From Mesorhizobium sophorae (lineage in GTDB: Bacteria; Pseudomonadota; Alphaproteobacteria; Rhizobiales; Rhizobiaceae), in assembly GCF_002270415.1 (NCBI RefSeq), contig NZ_NNRI01000017.1, positions 310,001 through 374,000 of the forward strand: 64,000 nucleotides of DNA, written 5' to 3'. Shown here piece by piece: positions 51,113-59,990 of the stretch. The translations under genes were made by a program, and so were the position numbers. The stretch's first letter is position 1. Each line of letters starts with the position of its first letter. The notes beneath the pieces are model-generated. The model did not search any database and was not told where the DNA came from. It saw only the letters and a program-made list of their open reading frames with translations.

Positions 51113-51574
51113 ATGACGCCCTACATCCGGCTCGCCGAACTCGGCTTGACGCTGCCCGAGCCGCCGACCCCGATCGCCAACTTCGTCACCCATGCCGAAA
51201 GCGGGCGGTTGATTTTCCTGTCCGGTCAGGGACCACTGCGGGCCGACGGCACGCTGTTCACCGGCAAGGTGGGAGACGATGTCACCGTCGAGGAGGCCTA
51301 TCAGCATGCCCGCCTCACTGGCCTCAATCTCCTCGCCGTCATGCACGCAGCCGCCGGCGACCTCGGTCGCATCGTGCGCATCGTCAAGCTGCTCGGCTTC
51401 GTCAACGCGATACCGACCTTCAGCGATCACCCAAAGGTGGTCAACGGTTGTTCCGACCTGTTCGCCGATGTCTTCGACAATATTGGCGGTCATGCCCGCT
51501 CGGCGATCGGGGTCGGCTCCTTGCCCGGAAATATCACCGTTGAAATCGAGGCGGTTGTCGAGATCGCCGCCTGA
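51113..51574 (+). CDS. RidA/YjgF family protein
   Basis: A 153-residue protein of the RidA family, close to the type fused into catabolic operons: LTLPEPPTPIANFVTHAESG, FLSGQGPLRADGTLFTGKVG, ARLTGLNLLAVMHAAAGDLG and HARSAIGVGSLPGNITVEIE. RidA proteins hydrolyse reactive enamine/imine intermediates released by PLP-enzymes. The next gene encodes such an enzyme, which supports this role. AAGGAG precedes ATG 51113. Confidence 0.88.
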   Translation: MTPYIRLAELGLTLPEPPTPIANFVTHAESGRLIFLSGQGPLRADGTLFTGKVGDDVTVEEAYQHARLTGLNLLAVMHAAAGDLGRIVRIVKLLGFVNAIPTFSDHPKVVNGCSDLFADVFDNIGGHARSAIGVGSLPGNITVEIEAVVEIAA

Positions 51575-51597
51575 CCTTTAGAAATGGAATCCGAGAG

Positions 51598-52803
51598 ATG
51601 AACACCTATTCCGCCGACGGCTCCAACACCACCATCCGCGAACGGCTCGGCCTTCGCCCGATCATCAATGTTTCCGGCACGATGACTGCGCTTGGCGCAT
51701 CGATCATCGTCCCGGAAGCGATCAGCGCCATGGCTGAAATAGCCTCGCAATGGGTGGAGATGGACGATCTGCAGCGCGCCGCAAGCACGGTCGTTGCCCG
51801 CCTCACCGGCGGCGAGGCCGGTTTCATCACCGCTTGCTGTGCCAGCGGCATCACCATGGCGATCGCCGGCGCGATGACCGGAACCAACCTGCTCGCCATC
51901 GAGCGCCTGCCGGACGACACCGAGGACCTCAAGTCGGAAGTCATCGTCCAGCTCGGTCACATCGTCAACTACGGCGCCCCGATCGACCAGTCGATCCGGC
52001 TGGCCGGAGCAAGGACCATTCCCGCCGGCACGGTCAGTGTGACCCAGGACTATCATGTGCGCGACGCGATCCGCGACCGCACGGCGGCGGGCCTCTATGT
52101 CGTCGCGCACCACACCGTGCAGTACGGCATGCTGTCGCTGGAGGAATTCTGCGAAATCTGCCACGCCAAGGGCGTCCCGGTGATTGTCGACGCCGCTTCC
52201 GAATATGACCTGCGCGGCTTCCTGGAGCGCGGCGCCGACATCGTCATCTACAGCGGACACAAATTCCTCAGCGGACCGACCAGCGGCATCGTCACCGGGC
52301 GCAAGGATCTGGTGCGCGCCGCCTATCTGCAGAACCGCGGCGTCGCACGCGCCATGAAGGTCGGCAAGGAGAGCATCGCCGGCACCATGGCGGCACTGGA
52401 AGCCTGGGAAAAGCGGGACCATGCCGGCATCCGCCGGCGTGAAGAAGCAGCCCTCAACCTTTGGAAGGACACGTTGCAGGGCTTGCCGGGCATCGTCGCG
52501 CAGATCATCCCTGATCCGACCGCCAATCCGCTCGACCGGCTGCAGATCTTCGTGTCGCCCGAGAGCCGGTTCACCGCCACCGGCCTCGCCTCGGCCCTGG
52601 CGGCAGGCCCGCCGCCCATCATTGTGCGCAACCACGAGGTGGAGCGCGGCCATTTCTTCCTCGACCCGTGCAATCTGCACCCTGGCGAAGCGGAGATCGT
52701 CGCCGAACGGCTGCGAGCCGTATTGACCGCGGCCGACCGACCGATCGACGCCATGAAGCCCGCCCGCAAGGATTCGTCCGGCTCATTGCGCTGGCCGGAT
52801 TGA
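51598..52803 (+). CDS. SelA-like PLP-dependent enzyme (aminotransferase class V fold)
   Basis: A 401-residue fold-type I PLP protein of the SelA/DgaE group: LRPIINVSGTMTALGASIIV at the start, GGEAGFITACCASGITMAIA, IVDAASEYDLRGFLERGADI, and the Schiff-base Lys222 in IYSGHKFLSGPTSGIVTGRK. Relatives include D-glucosaminate-6-phosphate ammonia-lyase and enzymes acting on 2-amino acids or amino sugars; the substrate here is unknown. It follows RidA after 23 bp in the ABC operon. Confidence 0.82.
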   Translation: MNTYSADGSNTTIRERLGLRPIINVSGTMTALGASIIVPEAISAMAEIASQWVEMDDLQRAASTVVARLTGGEAGFITACCASGITMAIAGAMTGTNLLAIERLPDDTEDLKSEVIVQLGHIVNYGAPIDQSIRLAGARTIPAGTVSVTQDYHVRDAIRDRTAAGLYVVAHHTVQYGMLSLEEFCEICHAKGVPVIVDAASEYDLRGFLERGADIVIYSGHKFLSGPTSGIVTGRKDLVRAAYLQNRGVARAMKVGKESIAGTMAALEAWEKRDHAGIRRREEAALNLWKDTLQGLPGIVAQIIPDPTANPLDRLQIFVSPESRFTATGLASALAAGPPPIIVRNHEVERGHFFLDPCNLHPGEAEIVAERLRAVLTAADRPIDAMKPARKDSSGSLRWPD

Positions 52804-52886
52804 GCGCCAAACCGACATACATCCAAAAATGCAGCGGCTACGACCGGCTGATCACGCGACTGTGAACGGCCGCATTTGCACCCGGC

Positions 52887-52916
52887 GGGAATAAACCGTC
52901 ACTGGAACAAGTCTCC
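52887..52916 (+). promoter_or_regulatory. candidate ECF-sigma promoter
   Basis: GGGAATAAA (52887-52895) followed after 15 bases by GTCTCC (52911-52916). GGAAT-type -35 words with a GTC-type -10 are typical of ECF-dependent promoters, and an ECF gene lies just downstream, so autoregulation is likely. Confidence 0.45.
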
Positions 52917-52952
52917 TCGACATACGCCATTGCAGGCGTTGAGGAGCCTGAC

Positions 52953-53153
52953 ATGCCCCATCATTGCGAGGATGACAGCGACCATGGCACCAGCTGTCGT
53001 CTCGCGCCGGAGTGCATGATCGTCGTCAGTCCCTCCCCCAAGGCGCTTGACACCGGTGACACATATGAATTCACCTTCACCAAAGCAGGCGACTTTGCCT
53101 ATTTCTGCGGGCTCCACCCGCACATGCAGGGCAAGATCACCGTCGCGCCTTGA
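52953..53153 (+). pseudogene. decayed cupredoxin gene, C-terminal half only
   Basis: The last 34 residues (KALDTGDTYEFTFTKAGDFA, then YFCGLHPHMQGKITVAP) are the C-terminal cupredoxin segment with the Cys-His-Met copper ligands. The N-terminal half with signal peptide and the first His ligand is missing; the frame instead starts with a Cys-rich unrelated stretch. It stops 25 bp before the sigma-factor start. A functional copper site is therefore impossible. Confidence 0.7.
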
Positions 53154-53178
53154 GGGCGCATGGCAGAACCTGCCCGGA

Positions 53179-53739
53179 GTGCCGGATCATGCTGCCGTGT
53201 TGAGCGAAAAGGCCCTGGCCGAGCGCTTCGGTGAGGTGGTGCTGCCCCATCTCGGCGATGCGCTTGCGCTCGCCCGCTGGCTGACCGGCAATGCCGCCGA
53301 TGCCGAGGATGTTGTGCAGGAAGCCTGCGTGAAGGCGCATGCCGGAATTGCCGGCTATGCCGGCGGCAATGCCCGCGCCTGGCTGCTGACCATCGTGCGC
53401 AACACCGCCTACACCTGGATGTCGCGCAACCGGCCGCGCGCCATGCTGGCCGTCGGCGACCTCGGCGATCTCGACGAGATGGCAGCGGCGCACGGTACCA
53501 GGCTGCCGGACGAAGACGGTCCGGAGGCGAGCCTGATCGCCAGGGCCGACACGGCGGCACTGGAAGCGGCGATCGCGGCACTGCCGCAGCCGTTTCGCGA
53601 GACGCTGGTGCTGCGCGATATCAACGGCCTCAGCTATCGCGAGATAGCGGCGATGCTCGGCGTGCCGATGGGCACCGTCATGTCGCGGCTGGCCCGTGCC
53701 CGCGGCCTGCTTGTGTCTGAACTGGGGAGAGCGCCATGA
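53179..53739 (+). CDS. ECF RNA polymerase sigma factor
   Basis: A roughly 186-residue ECF sigma. Region 2 carries LARWLTGNAADAEDVVQEAC and AWLLTIVRNTAYTWMSRNRP; region 4 has AALPQPFRETLVLRDINGLS and YREIAAMLGVPMGTVMSRLA. GTG 53179 is the proposed start; no ATG exists in frame nearby, so the N-terminus is uncertain. The gene overlaps the anti-sigma gene (ATGA, 53736-53739), indicating coupled translation. Confidence 0.9.
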   Translation: MPDHAAVLSEKALAERFGEVVLPHLGDALALARWLTGNAADAEDVVQEACVKAHAGIAGYAGGNARAWLLTIVRNTAYTWMSRNRPRAMLAVGDLGDLDEMAAAHGTRLPDEDGPEASLIARADTAALEAAIAALPQPFRETLVLRDINGLSYREIAAMLGVPMGTVMSRLARARGLLVSELGRAP

Positions 53740-54647
53740 CCAACCATGACGACGGACTGCCCAACGATCCCGAAGGTATCAGGCTGATGATCCATGCCCT
53801 CATTGATGGCGAGCTCGACGCGGCCGCGGCGCTGGCGGTGGAGCGGCGCATTGCCGCCGACCCGCAGCTTGCCGCCGAACACGCTCGCATCGTCGCCTTG
53901 CATGCGGCGGTGAACCGCTTGCCGCGCCCCGATGTCAGCGATGCCTTTCAGGCCCGCATCGCGGCGATCGGCGTTGCAGCCATGGCACAACAGACGCAAG
54001 ACGAGCCGGCGGAGCCGCAGCAGGGCGCGCCGCCGGCGCAACCGGGGTTGATTATCCCGACCGGCGGAGGCCAGAGGCGAAACGCCGAGACACGCCCGTC
54101 GCAGACGCGGGTCCTGCCTAGGGCACGCCGCTTCGGCTCGTTCGACTGGCGTGCCATGGCAGCGTCGATCATGATCAGCGCCGTGCTGGCAAGCGGCGCG
54201 ACACAATGGGTGATGGTCAACAGCGCGTCCGACAGCTTTGCCGCGGCGGTCGCCAGCGGCCATCGCCGTAGCCTGCTTGCGGCGAGCCCAATCGACATCG
54301 TCTCGTCCGACCGCCACACGGTGAAGCCGTGGCTAGATGCTCGGATCGGCGTGTCGCCGCCGGCGCCGGACCTCGCCCAGGATGGCTACGCATTGATCGG
54401 CGGCCGAGTCGAGGTGATCGCCGACCGGCCGGTACCGGCGCTGGTCTACCGCCACCGCGAGCATCTGATCACGCTGGTCGCCGAACCGCAGCAGGGCGGC
54501 GGCACCACAGCACCTGACGATCTCTCGTCAGGCGGCTTCTCGCTGGTGCACTGGAGCGACGGCGCGTTCTCCTACTGGGCGATCTCCGACATGGAGCGCC
54601 CCGAACTCGACGACTTCGTCGCCCGCTTCCGCAAGGCGGCGGTGTGA
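53736..54647 (+). CDS. anti-sigma factor (membrane-anchored)
   Basis: A 303-residue protein with a short N-terminal helical domain (IRLMIHALIDGELDAAAALA) typical of anti-ECF factors, a Pro/Gln linker, one transmembrane helix near residues 139-158 (WRAMAASIMISAVLASGATQ), and a 140-residue periplasmic domain ending VHWSDGAFSYWAISDMERPE. It presumably sequesters the sigma until a periplasmic signal. No classical HxxxCxxC zinc motif is seen, so it is not a ZAS-type protein. Confidence 0.87.
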   Translation: MTNHDDGLPNDPEGIRLMIHALIDGELDAAAALAVERRIAADPQLAAEHARIVALHAAVNRLPRPDVSDAFQARIAAIGVAAMAQQTQDEPAEPQQGAPPAQPGLIIPTGGGQRRNAETRPSQTRVLPRARRFGSFDWRAMAASIMISAVLASGATQWVMVNSASDSFAAAVASGHRRSLLAASPIDIVSSDRHTVKPWLDARIGVSPPAPDLAQDGYALIGGRVEVIADRPVPALVYRHREHLITLVAEPQQGGGTTAPDDLSSGGFSLVHWSDGAFSYWAISDMERPELDDFVARFRKAAV

Positions 54648-54800
54648 GGAGGTCCAGCCTCGTCACTGATCCCGCCGCCGCCCTGACAGATTCTCCGACC
54701 CACGGCGCCAGTCAAGAAGTCGCCGCTTGCCGGCGCGCGTTTGTGCGGCTCGGCCGGGCCGGGATTGCGGCCTGACCGTTGATCTAACGCCCTGACATCA

Positions 54801-54836
54801 ATAACTTTACAAATATCTTTGGTTGTGTGAAGTTAT
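54801..54836. promoter_or_regulatory. inverted repeat ahead of the isomerase operon
   Basis: ATAACTT (54801-54807) and AAGTTAT (54830-54836) flank an AT-rich block. It lies 20-55 bp upstream of the isomerase start and could be the RpiR operator. Confidence 0.4.
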
Positions 54837-54855
54837 GAACGTTGAAGGGCCAATC

Positions 54856-55845
54856 ATGACAGCCAATCGTTTCGCCACGCGCCTGAATTCCTTTGCCTCG
54901 CAGCCGCAGGCCGAATGGCCGGATCTCACCGGCAAGCCGTCACTGATGCAGATGGCAGCGCGCGCTGCCAGGGTTGCCGGGCTGACCGACCTCGATTTGA
55001 ATTTCCCCGACCATGTCAGCGAAAGGCCGGCTGAAATCGCGCGAAACTTGGGCAACCTTGGCCTTTCCATTAATGGCTTCGCCATGCGCTACTACTCCAA
55101 CCCGGCCTTCAAGCTCGGCGCCTTCACCAACCCGGATCCGGCAGTGCGCCGCGAAGCCATCGACCTGACCAAGGCCGGCATCGACGCCGTGCGCGAGGCC
55201 GGCGCCAGCCTGATGACGCTGTGGCTCGGACAGGATGGCTTCGATTACGCCTTCCAGGCCGACTATGCGACACTCTGGCAACACGAAATTGACGGAATTC
55301 GTGAAGTAGCCGCGCATGACCCCGGCTGCCAGATCAGCCTGGAGTACAAGCCAAACGAGCCGCGCTCCTACAGCCTGATGCCGGATGCGGCGACGACCTT
55401 GCTGGCAATCCGCGATGTCGGACTGCCCAATCTCGGCGTCACGCTCGATTTCGCCCATGTGCTCTATGCCGACGAGCAGCCGGCCTTCGCCGCCGCCCTG
55501 GTGGCGCGCCACAGCAAGCTGCTCGGCGTGCATCTCAATGACGGCTACGCCAAACGCGACGACGGCCTGATGGTCGGCGCCGTGCATACGCTGCAGACCA
55601 TCGAACTGCTCCGGCAGATCCGCAGGGACGGCTACGCCGGCGCTATCTATTTCGACACCTTCCCCGACATGACGGGTCTCGATCCGGTGCATGAGTGCGA
55701 GGTCAATATTGCCACCGTCAAGCGCATGCTGCGGGTCGTCGACCGGATCGACCAGGACAACCGGCTGTCCGCCGCCATCGAGCGCCAGGACGCGGTGACG
55801 TCGCAGGCCATCATCCAGGAAATCATGCTCGGGCCTGACGTATGA
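54856..55845 (+). CDS. sugar phosphate isomerase/epimerase (xylose-isomerase-like TIM barrel)
   Basis: A 329-residue AP-endonuclease-2-type TIM barrel: GLTDLDLNFPDHVSERPAEI near the start, LEYKPNEPRSYSLMPDAATT, and LGVTLDFAHVLYADEQPAFA with metal-site acidic and His residues, and GVHLNDGYAKRDDGLMVGAV. Such enzymes isomerise or epimerise keto-sugars. ATG 54856 with AAGGG upstream is chosen over an in-frame ATG at 54838. First gene of a three-gene operon. Confidence 0.85.
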   Translation: MTANRFATRLNSFASQPQAEWPDLTGKPSLMQMAARAARVAGLTDLDLNFPDHVSERPAEIARNLGNLGLSINGFAMRYYSNPAFKLGAFTNPDPAVRREAIDLTKAGIDAVREAGASLMTLWLGQDGFDYAFQADYATLWQHEIDGIREVAAHDPGCQISLEYKPNEPRSYSLMPDAATTLLAIRDVGLPNLGVTLDFAHVLYADEQPAFAAALVARHSKLLGVHLNDGYAKRDDGLMVGAVHTLQTIELLRQIRRDGYAGAIYFDTFPDMTGLDPVHECEVNIATVKRMLRVVDRIDQDNRLSAAIERQDAVTSQAIIQEIMLGPDV

Positions 55846-55858
55846 CGAGGGGACGTGG

Positions 55859-56734
55859 ATGACCTCGAGCGGGCTGGACCTGAAGGCGGTGGGACCGCGC
55901 ATCCGCATGATGATGCCGCATCTCACACCGCTGGAGGCGAAGGTGGTGGAAACGGTCTTTGGCCGACGCGGCTTCGACGAGAGCATTCCGCTGAAGCGGA
56001 TCGCCGAGGAATCCGGCGTGTCGGAAGCGATGGTCGTCAAGATCGCCAAGAAGCTCGGCTTCTCCGGCTATCGCGACTTCCGCACCGCCGTCTATGAATA
56101 CAGCCGCCTGCCGACCGCGGAGATGCACCAGGAACTGTCGTCGGACGACAGTTCGGCAGAGATCGTGCAGAAGGTGTTCCGCACCTCCATCCAGGCGCTG
56201 GAGGAGACTCTGGCCATCCTCGACATCGAGGATTTCGACCGCGCCGCCGATCTGCTCTACCGCGCCGGAAACCGTGACTTCTACGGCGTCGGCGGTTCGG
56301 CGCAGATCGCACGCGACGTCTCGCACAAATTCCTGCGCATCGGCATCCGCACGAATGTCTTTGATGACTCGCACATGATGCTGATGTCGGCCTCGCTGCT
56401 CGGCCCCGACGACATCGCCGTCGGCTTCTCGCACTCCGGCAATACGTCGGCTGTCATCGACGCCATCCAGCTTGCCCGCAGGAACGGCGCCCGCTCGCTC
56501 GCTATCACCAACTACAACAATTCGCCGTTGGCCGCGGTTGCCGACGTCGTGCTGTGCTCCACCGCGCAGGGCTCGCCGCTGATGGGGGAGAACGCGGCGG
56601 CCCGCATCGCCCAACTCAACATCCTCGACGCGTTGTTCGTGGCGGTGGCGCAGCGCGACTACCAGGCGGCGGAACGCAATCTCGGCCGCACCATGTCGGC
56701 GGTGACATCAAAACGAAAAGACCGGGGCTCATGA
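55859..56734 (+). CDS. MurR/RpiR-family transcription regulator
   Basis: A 291-residue regulator: N-terminal HTH_6 domain (LTPLEAKVVETVFGRRGFDE, AEESGVSEAMVVKIAKKLGF) and a C-terminal SIS sugar-phosphate domain (NRDFYGVGGSAQIARDVSHK, VGFSHSGNTSAVIDAIQLAR). SIS domains bind sugar phosphates, which fits its place between isomerase and kinase genes. Its stop overlaps the kinase start (ATGA). Confidence 0.92.
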   Translation: MTSSGLDLKAVGPRIRMMMPHLTPLEAKVVETVFGRRGFDESIPLKRIAEESGVSEAMVVKIAKKLGFSGYRDFRTAVYEYSRLPTAEMHQELSSDDSSAEIVQKVFRTSIQALEETLAILDIEDFDRAADLLYRAGNRDFYGVGGSAQIARDVSHKFLRIGIRTNVFDDSHMMLMSASLLGPDDIAVGFSHSGNTSAVIDAIQLARRNGARSLAITNYNNSPLAAVADVVLCSTAQGSPLMGENAAARIAQLNILDALFVAVAQRDYQAAERNLGRTMSAVTSKRKDRGS

Positions 56735-57624
56735 GGACAACGCCGCTGGTCACCGTGTTCGGCAGCCTGCACTATGACATCATGGTCGACGCGCCCGACC
56801 GCCCGCGCAAGGGCGAGACGGTGACCGGCCATGCCTGGCACCCGAAATGCGGTGGCAAGGGCGGCAACCAGGCGGTTTCGGCGGCAAGGGCCGGTATGCG
56901 CGTGGCGATGATCGGCGCCGTCGGCGACGATGATTTCGGCAGGGCGCTACTGGCCAATCTCGATCGTGCCGGCGTCGACCGTCGCTTCGTTCGGCTGGCG
57001 CCGGACGCCGGGTCCGGCATGAGCGTGGCGATCTTCGACGAAAGCGGCGACTACGGCGCGGTGATCGTTTCGGGCAGCAATCTCACGCTTGGCGACAGGG
57101 ACATCGCGGCTGCTTCCAAGGTAGTGGCACAAACGTCCGTACTGCTTTTGCAGAACGAGATACCTGAGGCCGCCAACGTTGCCGCCGCACGCGCGGTGAA
57201 GAGACATGGCTGCCGCGTCCTGCTCAATGCCGCCCCCGCGCGCAAACTCTCCAGTGAACTGATCGCGCTCGTCGACATCCTGGTGGTCAACGCCATCGAG
57301 GCGGAATTCCTGACCGGCCTGGCTGTGGTCGAAACACTGGAAGGTGCCGCGCAAGCGGCGCGACTTCTGGTCGAACTCTGCCCAACCGCAATTGTGACGG
57401 CGGGCGGCGAGGGCGTCGCTTGTTGCGACCGGACCGGTGCCGCCTTCGCGTTGCCGGCCATCCCGGTCAAGGTCGTCAGCACGCATGGCGCGGGCGATGA
57501 ATTCGTTGGTGCGCTGGCCGCCGCACTTGCCCGTGGAGAGGCCATGCGGGCCGCCGTCACCGCCGCCAACGCCGCTTCGGCCTTGCTGGTTTCGAAACCC
57601 GAGGCCGAGCGCGGCAGCATCTGA
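56731..57624 (+). CDS. PfkB/ribokinase-family sugar kinase
   Basis: A 297-residue PfkB kinase. The N-terminal motif is GGKGGNQAVSAARAG, and the C-terminal PfkB motif STHGAGDEFVGALAAALARG carries the catalytic Asp of GAGDE; VVNAIEAEFLTGLAVV matches ribokinases (NxxE). It phosphorylates a pentose or similar sugar; which is unknown. ATG 56731 overlaps the regulator stop. It should act before or after the isomerase in one route. Confidence 0.9.
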   Translation: MRTTPLVTVFGSLHYDIMVDAPDRPRKGETVTGHAWHPKCGGKGGNQAVSAARAGMRVAMIGAVGDDDFGRALLANLDRAGVDRRFVRLAPDAGSGMSVAIFDESGDYGAVIVSGSNLTLGDRDIAAASKVVAQTSVLLLQNEIPEAANVAAARAVKRHGCRVLLNAAPARKLSSELIALVDILVVNAIEAEFLTGLAVVETLEGAAQAARLLVELCPTAIVTAGGEGVACCDRTGAAFALPAIPVKVVSTHGAGDEFVGALAAALARGEAMRAAVTAANAASALLVSKPEAERGSI

Positions 57625-57741
57625 CGTCTGGACTCCGGAGGACCCACTTTCCGTCTTGCCAAACGGCAGCGGCGGCCGCCTATCCTTGCGGCTTCGCCCG
57701 AATTCCGCTAAGGCGCGCCTTTGTCGCCGAGGAGCAAGGAC

Positions 57742-58239
57742 TTGGACGATCAACGCGCCGATGTCGCCATCATCATGGGCAGCCAGTCCGACTGGGCAAC
57801 CATGCGCCATGCGGCTGAAACGCTGGAGGCACTCGGCATCCCGCACAAGCGGTTGATCGTCTCCGCGCATCGCACACCCGACCGTCTCTATGATTTCGCC
57901 AAGGGCGCCAAGGCTGCCGGCTACAAGGTGATCATCGCCGGCGCCGGCGGTGCGGCGCACCTGCCAGGCATGACCGCGGCGATGACGCCGCTGCCGGTGT
58001 TCGGCGTACCGGTCGAATCGAAAGCGCTTTCCGGGCAGGATTCCCTGCTCTCGATCGTCCAGATGCCGGCCGGCATTCCCGTCGGGACGCTGGCCATCGG
58101 CAAGGCCGGTGCGACCAACGCTGCACTACTGGCTGCCGCCGTGCTCGCGCTTTACGACGACAAGCTTGCGACGCGGCTGGACGACTGGCGCGCCTCGCAG
58201 ACCGCCAAGGTCGCGGTCGAACCGACGGATGCAGCGTGA
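57742..58239 (+). CDS. purE: N5-carboxyaminoimidazole ribonucleotide mutase
   Basis: A 165-residue class I PurE, which moves the carboxyl of N5-CAIR to C4 in purine synthesis. Motifs are VAIIMGSQSDWATM at the N-terminus, VSAHRTPDRLYDFAKGAK, IAGAGGAAHLPGMTAAMTPL, and FGVPVESKALSGQDSLLSIV. Start TTG 57742 is behind GAGGAGCAAGGAC; an in-frame start at 57721 is worse. Its stop overlaps the purK GTG start. Confidence 0.95.
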   Translation: MDDQRADVAIIMGSQSDWATMRHAAETLEALGIPHKRLIVSAHRTPDRLYDFAKGAKAAGYKVIIAGAGGAAHLPGMTAAMTPLPVFGVPVESKALSGQDSLLSIVQMPAGIPVGTLAIGKAGATNAALLAAAVLALYDDKLATRLDDWRASQTAKVAVEPTDAA

Positions 58240-59312
58240 GCCTGCCCGCCGGATCGACGATCGGCATCATTGGCGGCGGCCAGCTCGGCCGCATGCTGGC
58301 GATGGCGGCTGCTCGCCTTGGCTACCGCACGGTGGTGCTGGAGCCGCAAGCGGATTGCCCGGCAGCACAGGTCGCCAACCGGCAGATAACGGCTGCCTAT
58401 GACGACCCGGCCGCACTTGCCGAGCTGGCGGCGGCGAGTTCCGTCATGACCTACGAGTTCGAGAACGTGCCGGTTGCGGCTGCGAGCGCGCTGGCCGCCA
58501 AGGTTCCGGTCTATCCGCCGGCTCGCGCGCTTGAAGTCGCGCAGGACCGGGTGAGCGAAAAGACATTCCTCAATGGCATCGGCATTGCCACCGCGGATTT
58601 CCGCCCCGTCGACAATGACGACGAGCTGACGGCGGCGCTGAAAGCATTCGGCGGCAGTGGCATATTGAAGACACGCCGCATGGGCTACGACGGCAAGGGC
58701 CAGCGCGTCTTCCGCAACATGGAAGCCGGCGGTTTCGCCGGCACTTGCGAGGCGATGGGCAATGTACCGCTGATCCTGGAGAGCTTCGTGCCGTTCGAGC
58801 GCGAGATTTCGGTGATCGCGGCACGAGGGCTGGACGGCGCCGTCGCCGCCTACGATCCGGCCGAAAATGTCCACCGCAAAGGCATACTCCACACTTCGAC
58901 CTTGCCGGCCGCCATTAGGCCCGAGACAGCCGCCGCGGCACAGGCGGCAGCATCGAAGATATTGTCGGCGCTCGACTATGTCGGCGTCATCGGCGTTGAG
59001 TTCTTCGTGCTGCCCGACGGTTCGCTGCTGGCCAACGAGATCGCTCCGCGGGTGCACAATTCCGGCCATTGGACGGAAGCCGCCTGCATCGTCTCGCAGT
59101 TTGAGCAGCACATCCGCGCCGTCGCCGGCTTACCGCTGGGAGACCCGAAACGCCATTTTGACTGCGTGATGGAAAACCTGATCGGTGACGATGTGCTGCG
59201 TGTCGCCGAATTGCTCGCCGAGCCCGACCTGATGCTGCATCTCTATGGCAAGGCCGAGGCCCGGCCCGGCCGCAAGATGGGCCATTTCACCCGGGTCAGC
59301 CTTCGCGCCTGA
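58236..59312 (+). CDS. purK: N5-carboxyaminoimidazole ribonucleotide synthetase
   Basis: A 358-residue ATP-grasp enzyme, forming N5-CAIR from AIR, bicarbonate and ATP. The start IGIIGGGQLGRMLAMAAARL binds nucleotide; ILKTRRMGYDGKGQRVF and ILESFVPFEREISVIAARGL are ATP-grasp parts; NEIAPRVHNSGHWTEAACIV is the active-site loop. GTG 58236 overlaps the purE TGA (GTGA), so the pair is translationally coupled. Confidence 0.95.
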   Translation: MSLPAGSTIGIIGGGQLGRMLAMAAARLGYRTVVLEPQADCPAAQVANRQITAAYDDPAALAELAAASSVMTYEFENVPVAAASALAAKVPVYPPARALEVAQDRVSEKTFLNGIGIATADFRPVDNDDELTAALKAFGGSGILKTRRMGYDGKGQRVFRNMEAGGFAGTCEAMGNVPLILESFVPFEREISVIAARGLDGAVAAYDPAENVHRKGILHTSTLPAAIRPETAAAAQAAASKILSALDYVGVIGVEFFVLPDGSLLANEIAPRVHNSGHWTEAACIVSQFEQHIRAVAGLPLGDPKRHFDCVMENLIGDDVLRVAELLAEPDLMLHLYGKAEARPGRKMGHFTRVSLRA

Positions 59313-59327
59313 CTTCACAAACCCGCG

Positions 59328-59750
59328 TTATTGTACGTCACCGCTCTCGTCCTCGTCAGGACTGGCGCAACTCGCGTCACCCTCCTCGCAATTGGCCGCG
59401 GCAGCGAGCTGCTTGGTGCGGTCATTGGTCAGCCTGGTCAGGCATTGCGAAACTTCCATCGAATGGATCGAGCCGCCCGCGCTGGCCGCGGTCGAGTGAG
59501 CGCATTCGGCGTCGCGGAAGGCGATCCAGGCGCGTTGCGCCGCCTGCAGCAACTTCTTGCTGTCGGCATCATCCGAGCTGATGAGGTCCTGGTAGGCCTT
59601 GTTCAATCTGGCGTCCGCGGCCTGATAGTCCTCCCCGGCACAGATGTTCATCATCTGCTGGCTGTCGTCGCTGCGGTCGCATTCCTGCGCCCGGGCAGCC
59701 GAAGCTCCCGCCAGCAAGACAAGGCAGGCGGACAGGAAAATTCGGCGCAT
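59328..59750 (-). CDS. LprI-like (DUF1311) exported protein
   Basis: A 140-residue exported protein: signal peptide MRRIFLSACLVLLAGASAAR, then AQECDRSDDSQQMMNICAGE and ARLNKAYQDLISSDDADSKK, followed by AQRAWIAFRDAECAHST and EVSQCLTRLTNDRTKQLAA. The four core Cys and the WxxFRDAEC motif define the LprI/DUF1311 family, some members of which inhibit lysozyme. Start ATG 59750 opens the signal peptide; 59756 is an alternative. Convergent with purK. Confidence 0.85.
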   Translation of the reverse strand: MRRIFLSACLVLLAGASAARAQECDRSDDSQQMMNICAGEDYQAADARLNKAYQDLISSDDADSKKLLQAAQRAWIAFRDAECAHSTAASAGGSIHSMEVSQCLTRLTNDRTKQLAAAANCEEGDASCASPDEDESGDVQ

Positions 59751-59990
59751 ATTCATCCCCAAATCACTTCACGGCGGCCGCATCATCCCAGCCGGCTGGA
59801 GGCCGTGCAATGCCGCCAGGCCGACATGGCGGATATTTGATGATATGGCAGGTTCGCCCTGTCATAGAGCACGCTTGCGGTTGACACGGACAAGGCTCCT
59901 CGTTTATGAGCCACCCACAGTTCAAAGGCGCCTCTTCTGGCGCGCCTTAAAATTTCGACCCGGACCGGGTCCACACCGACAGGCAAGACC

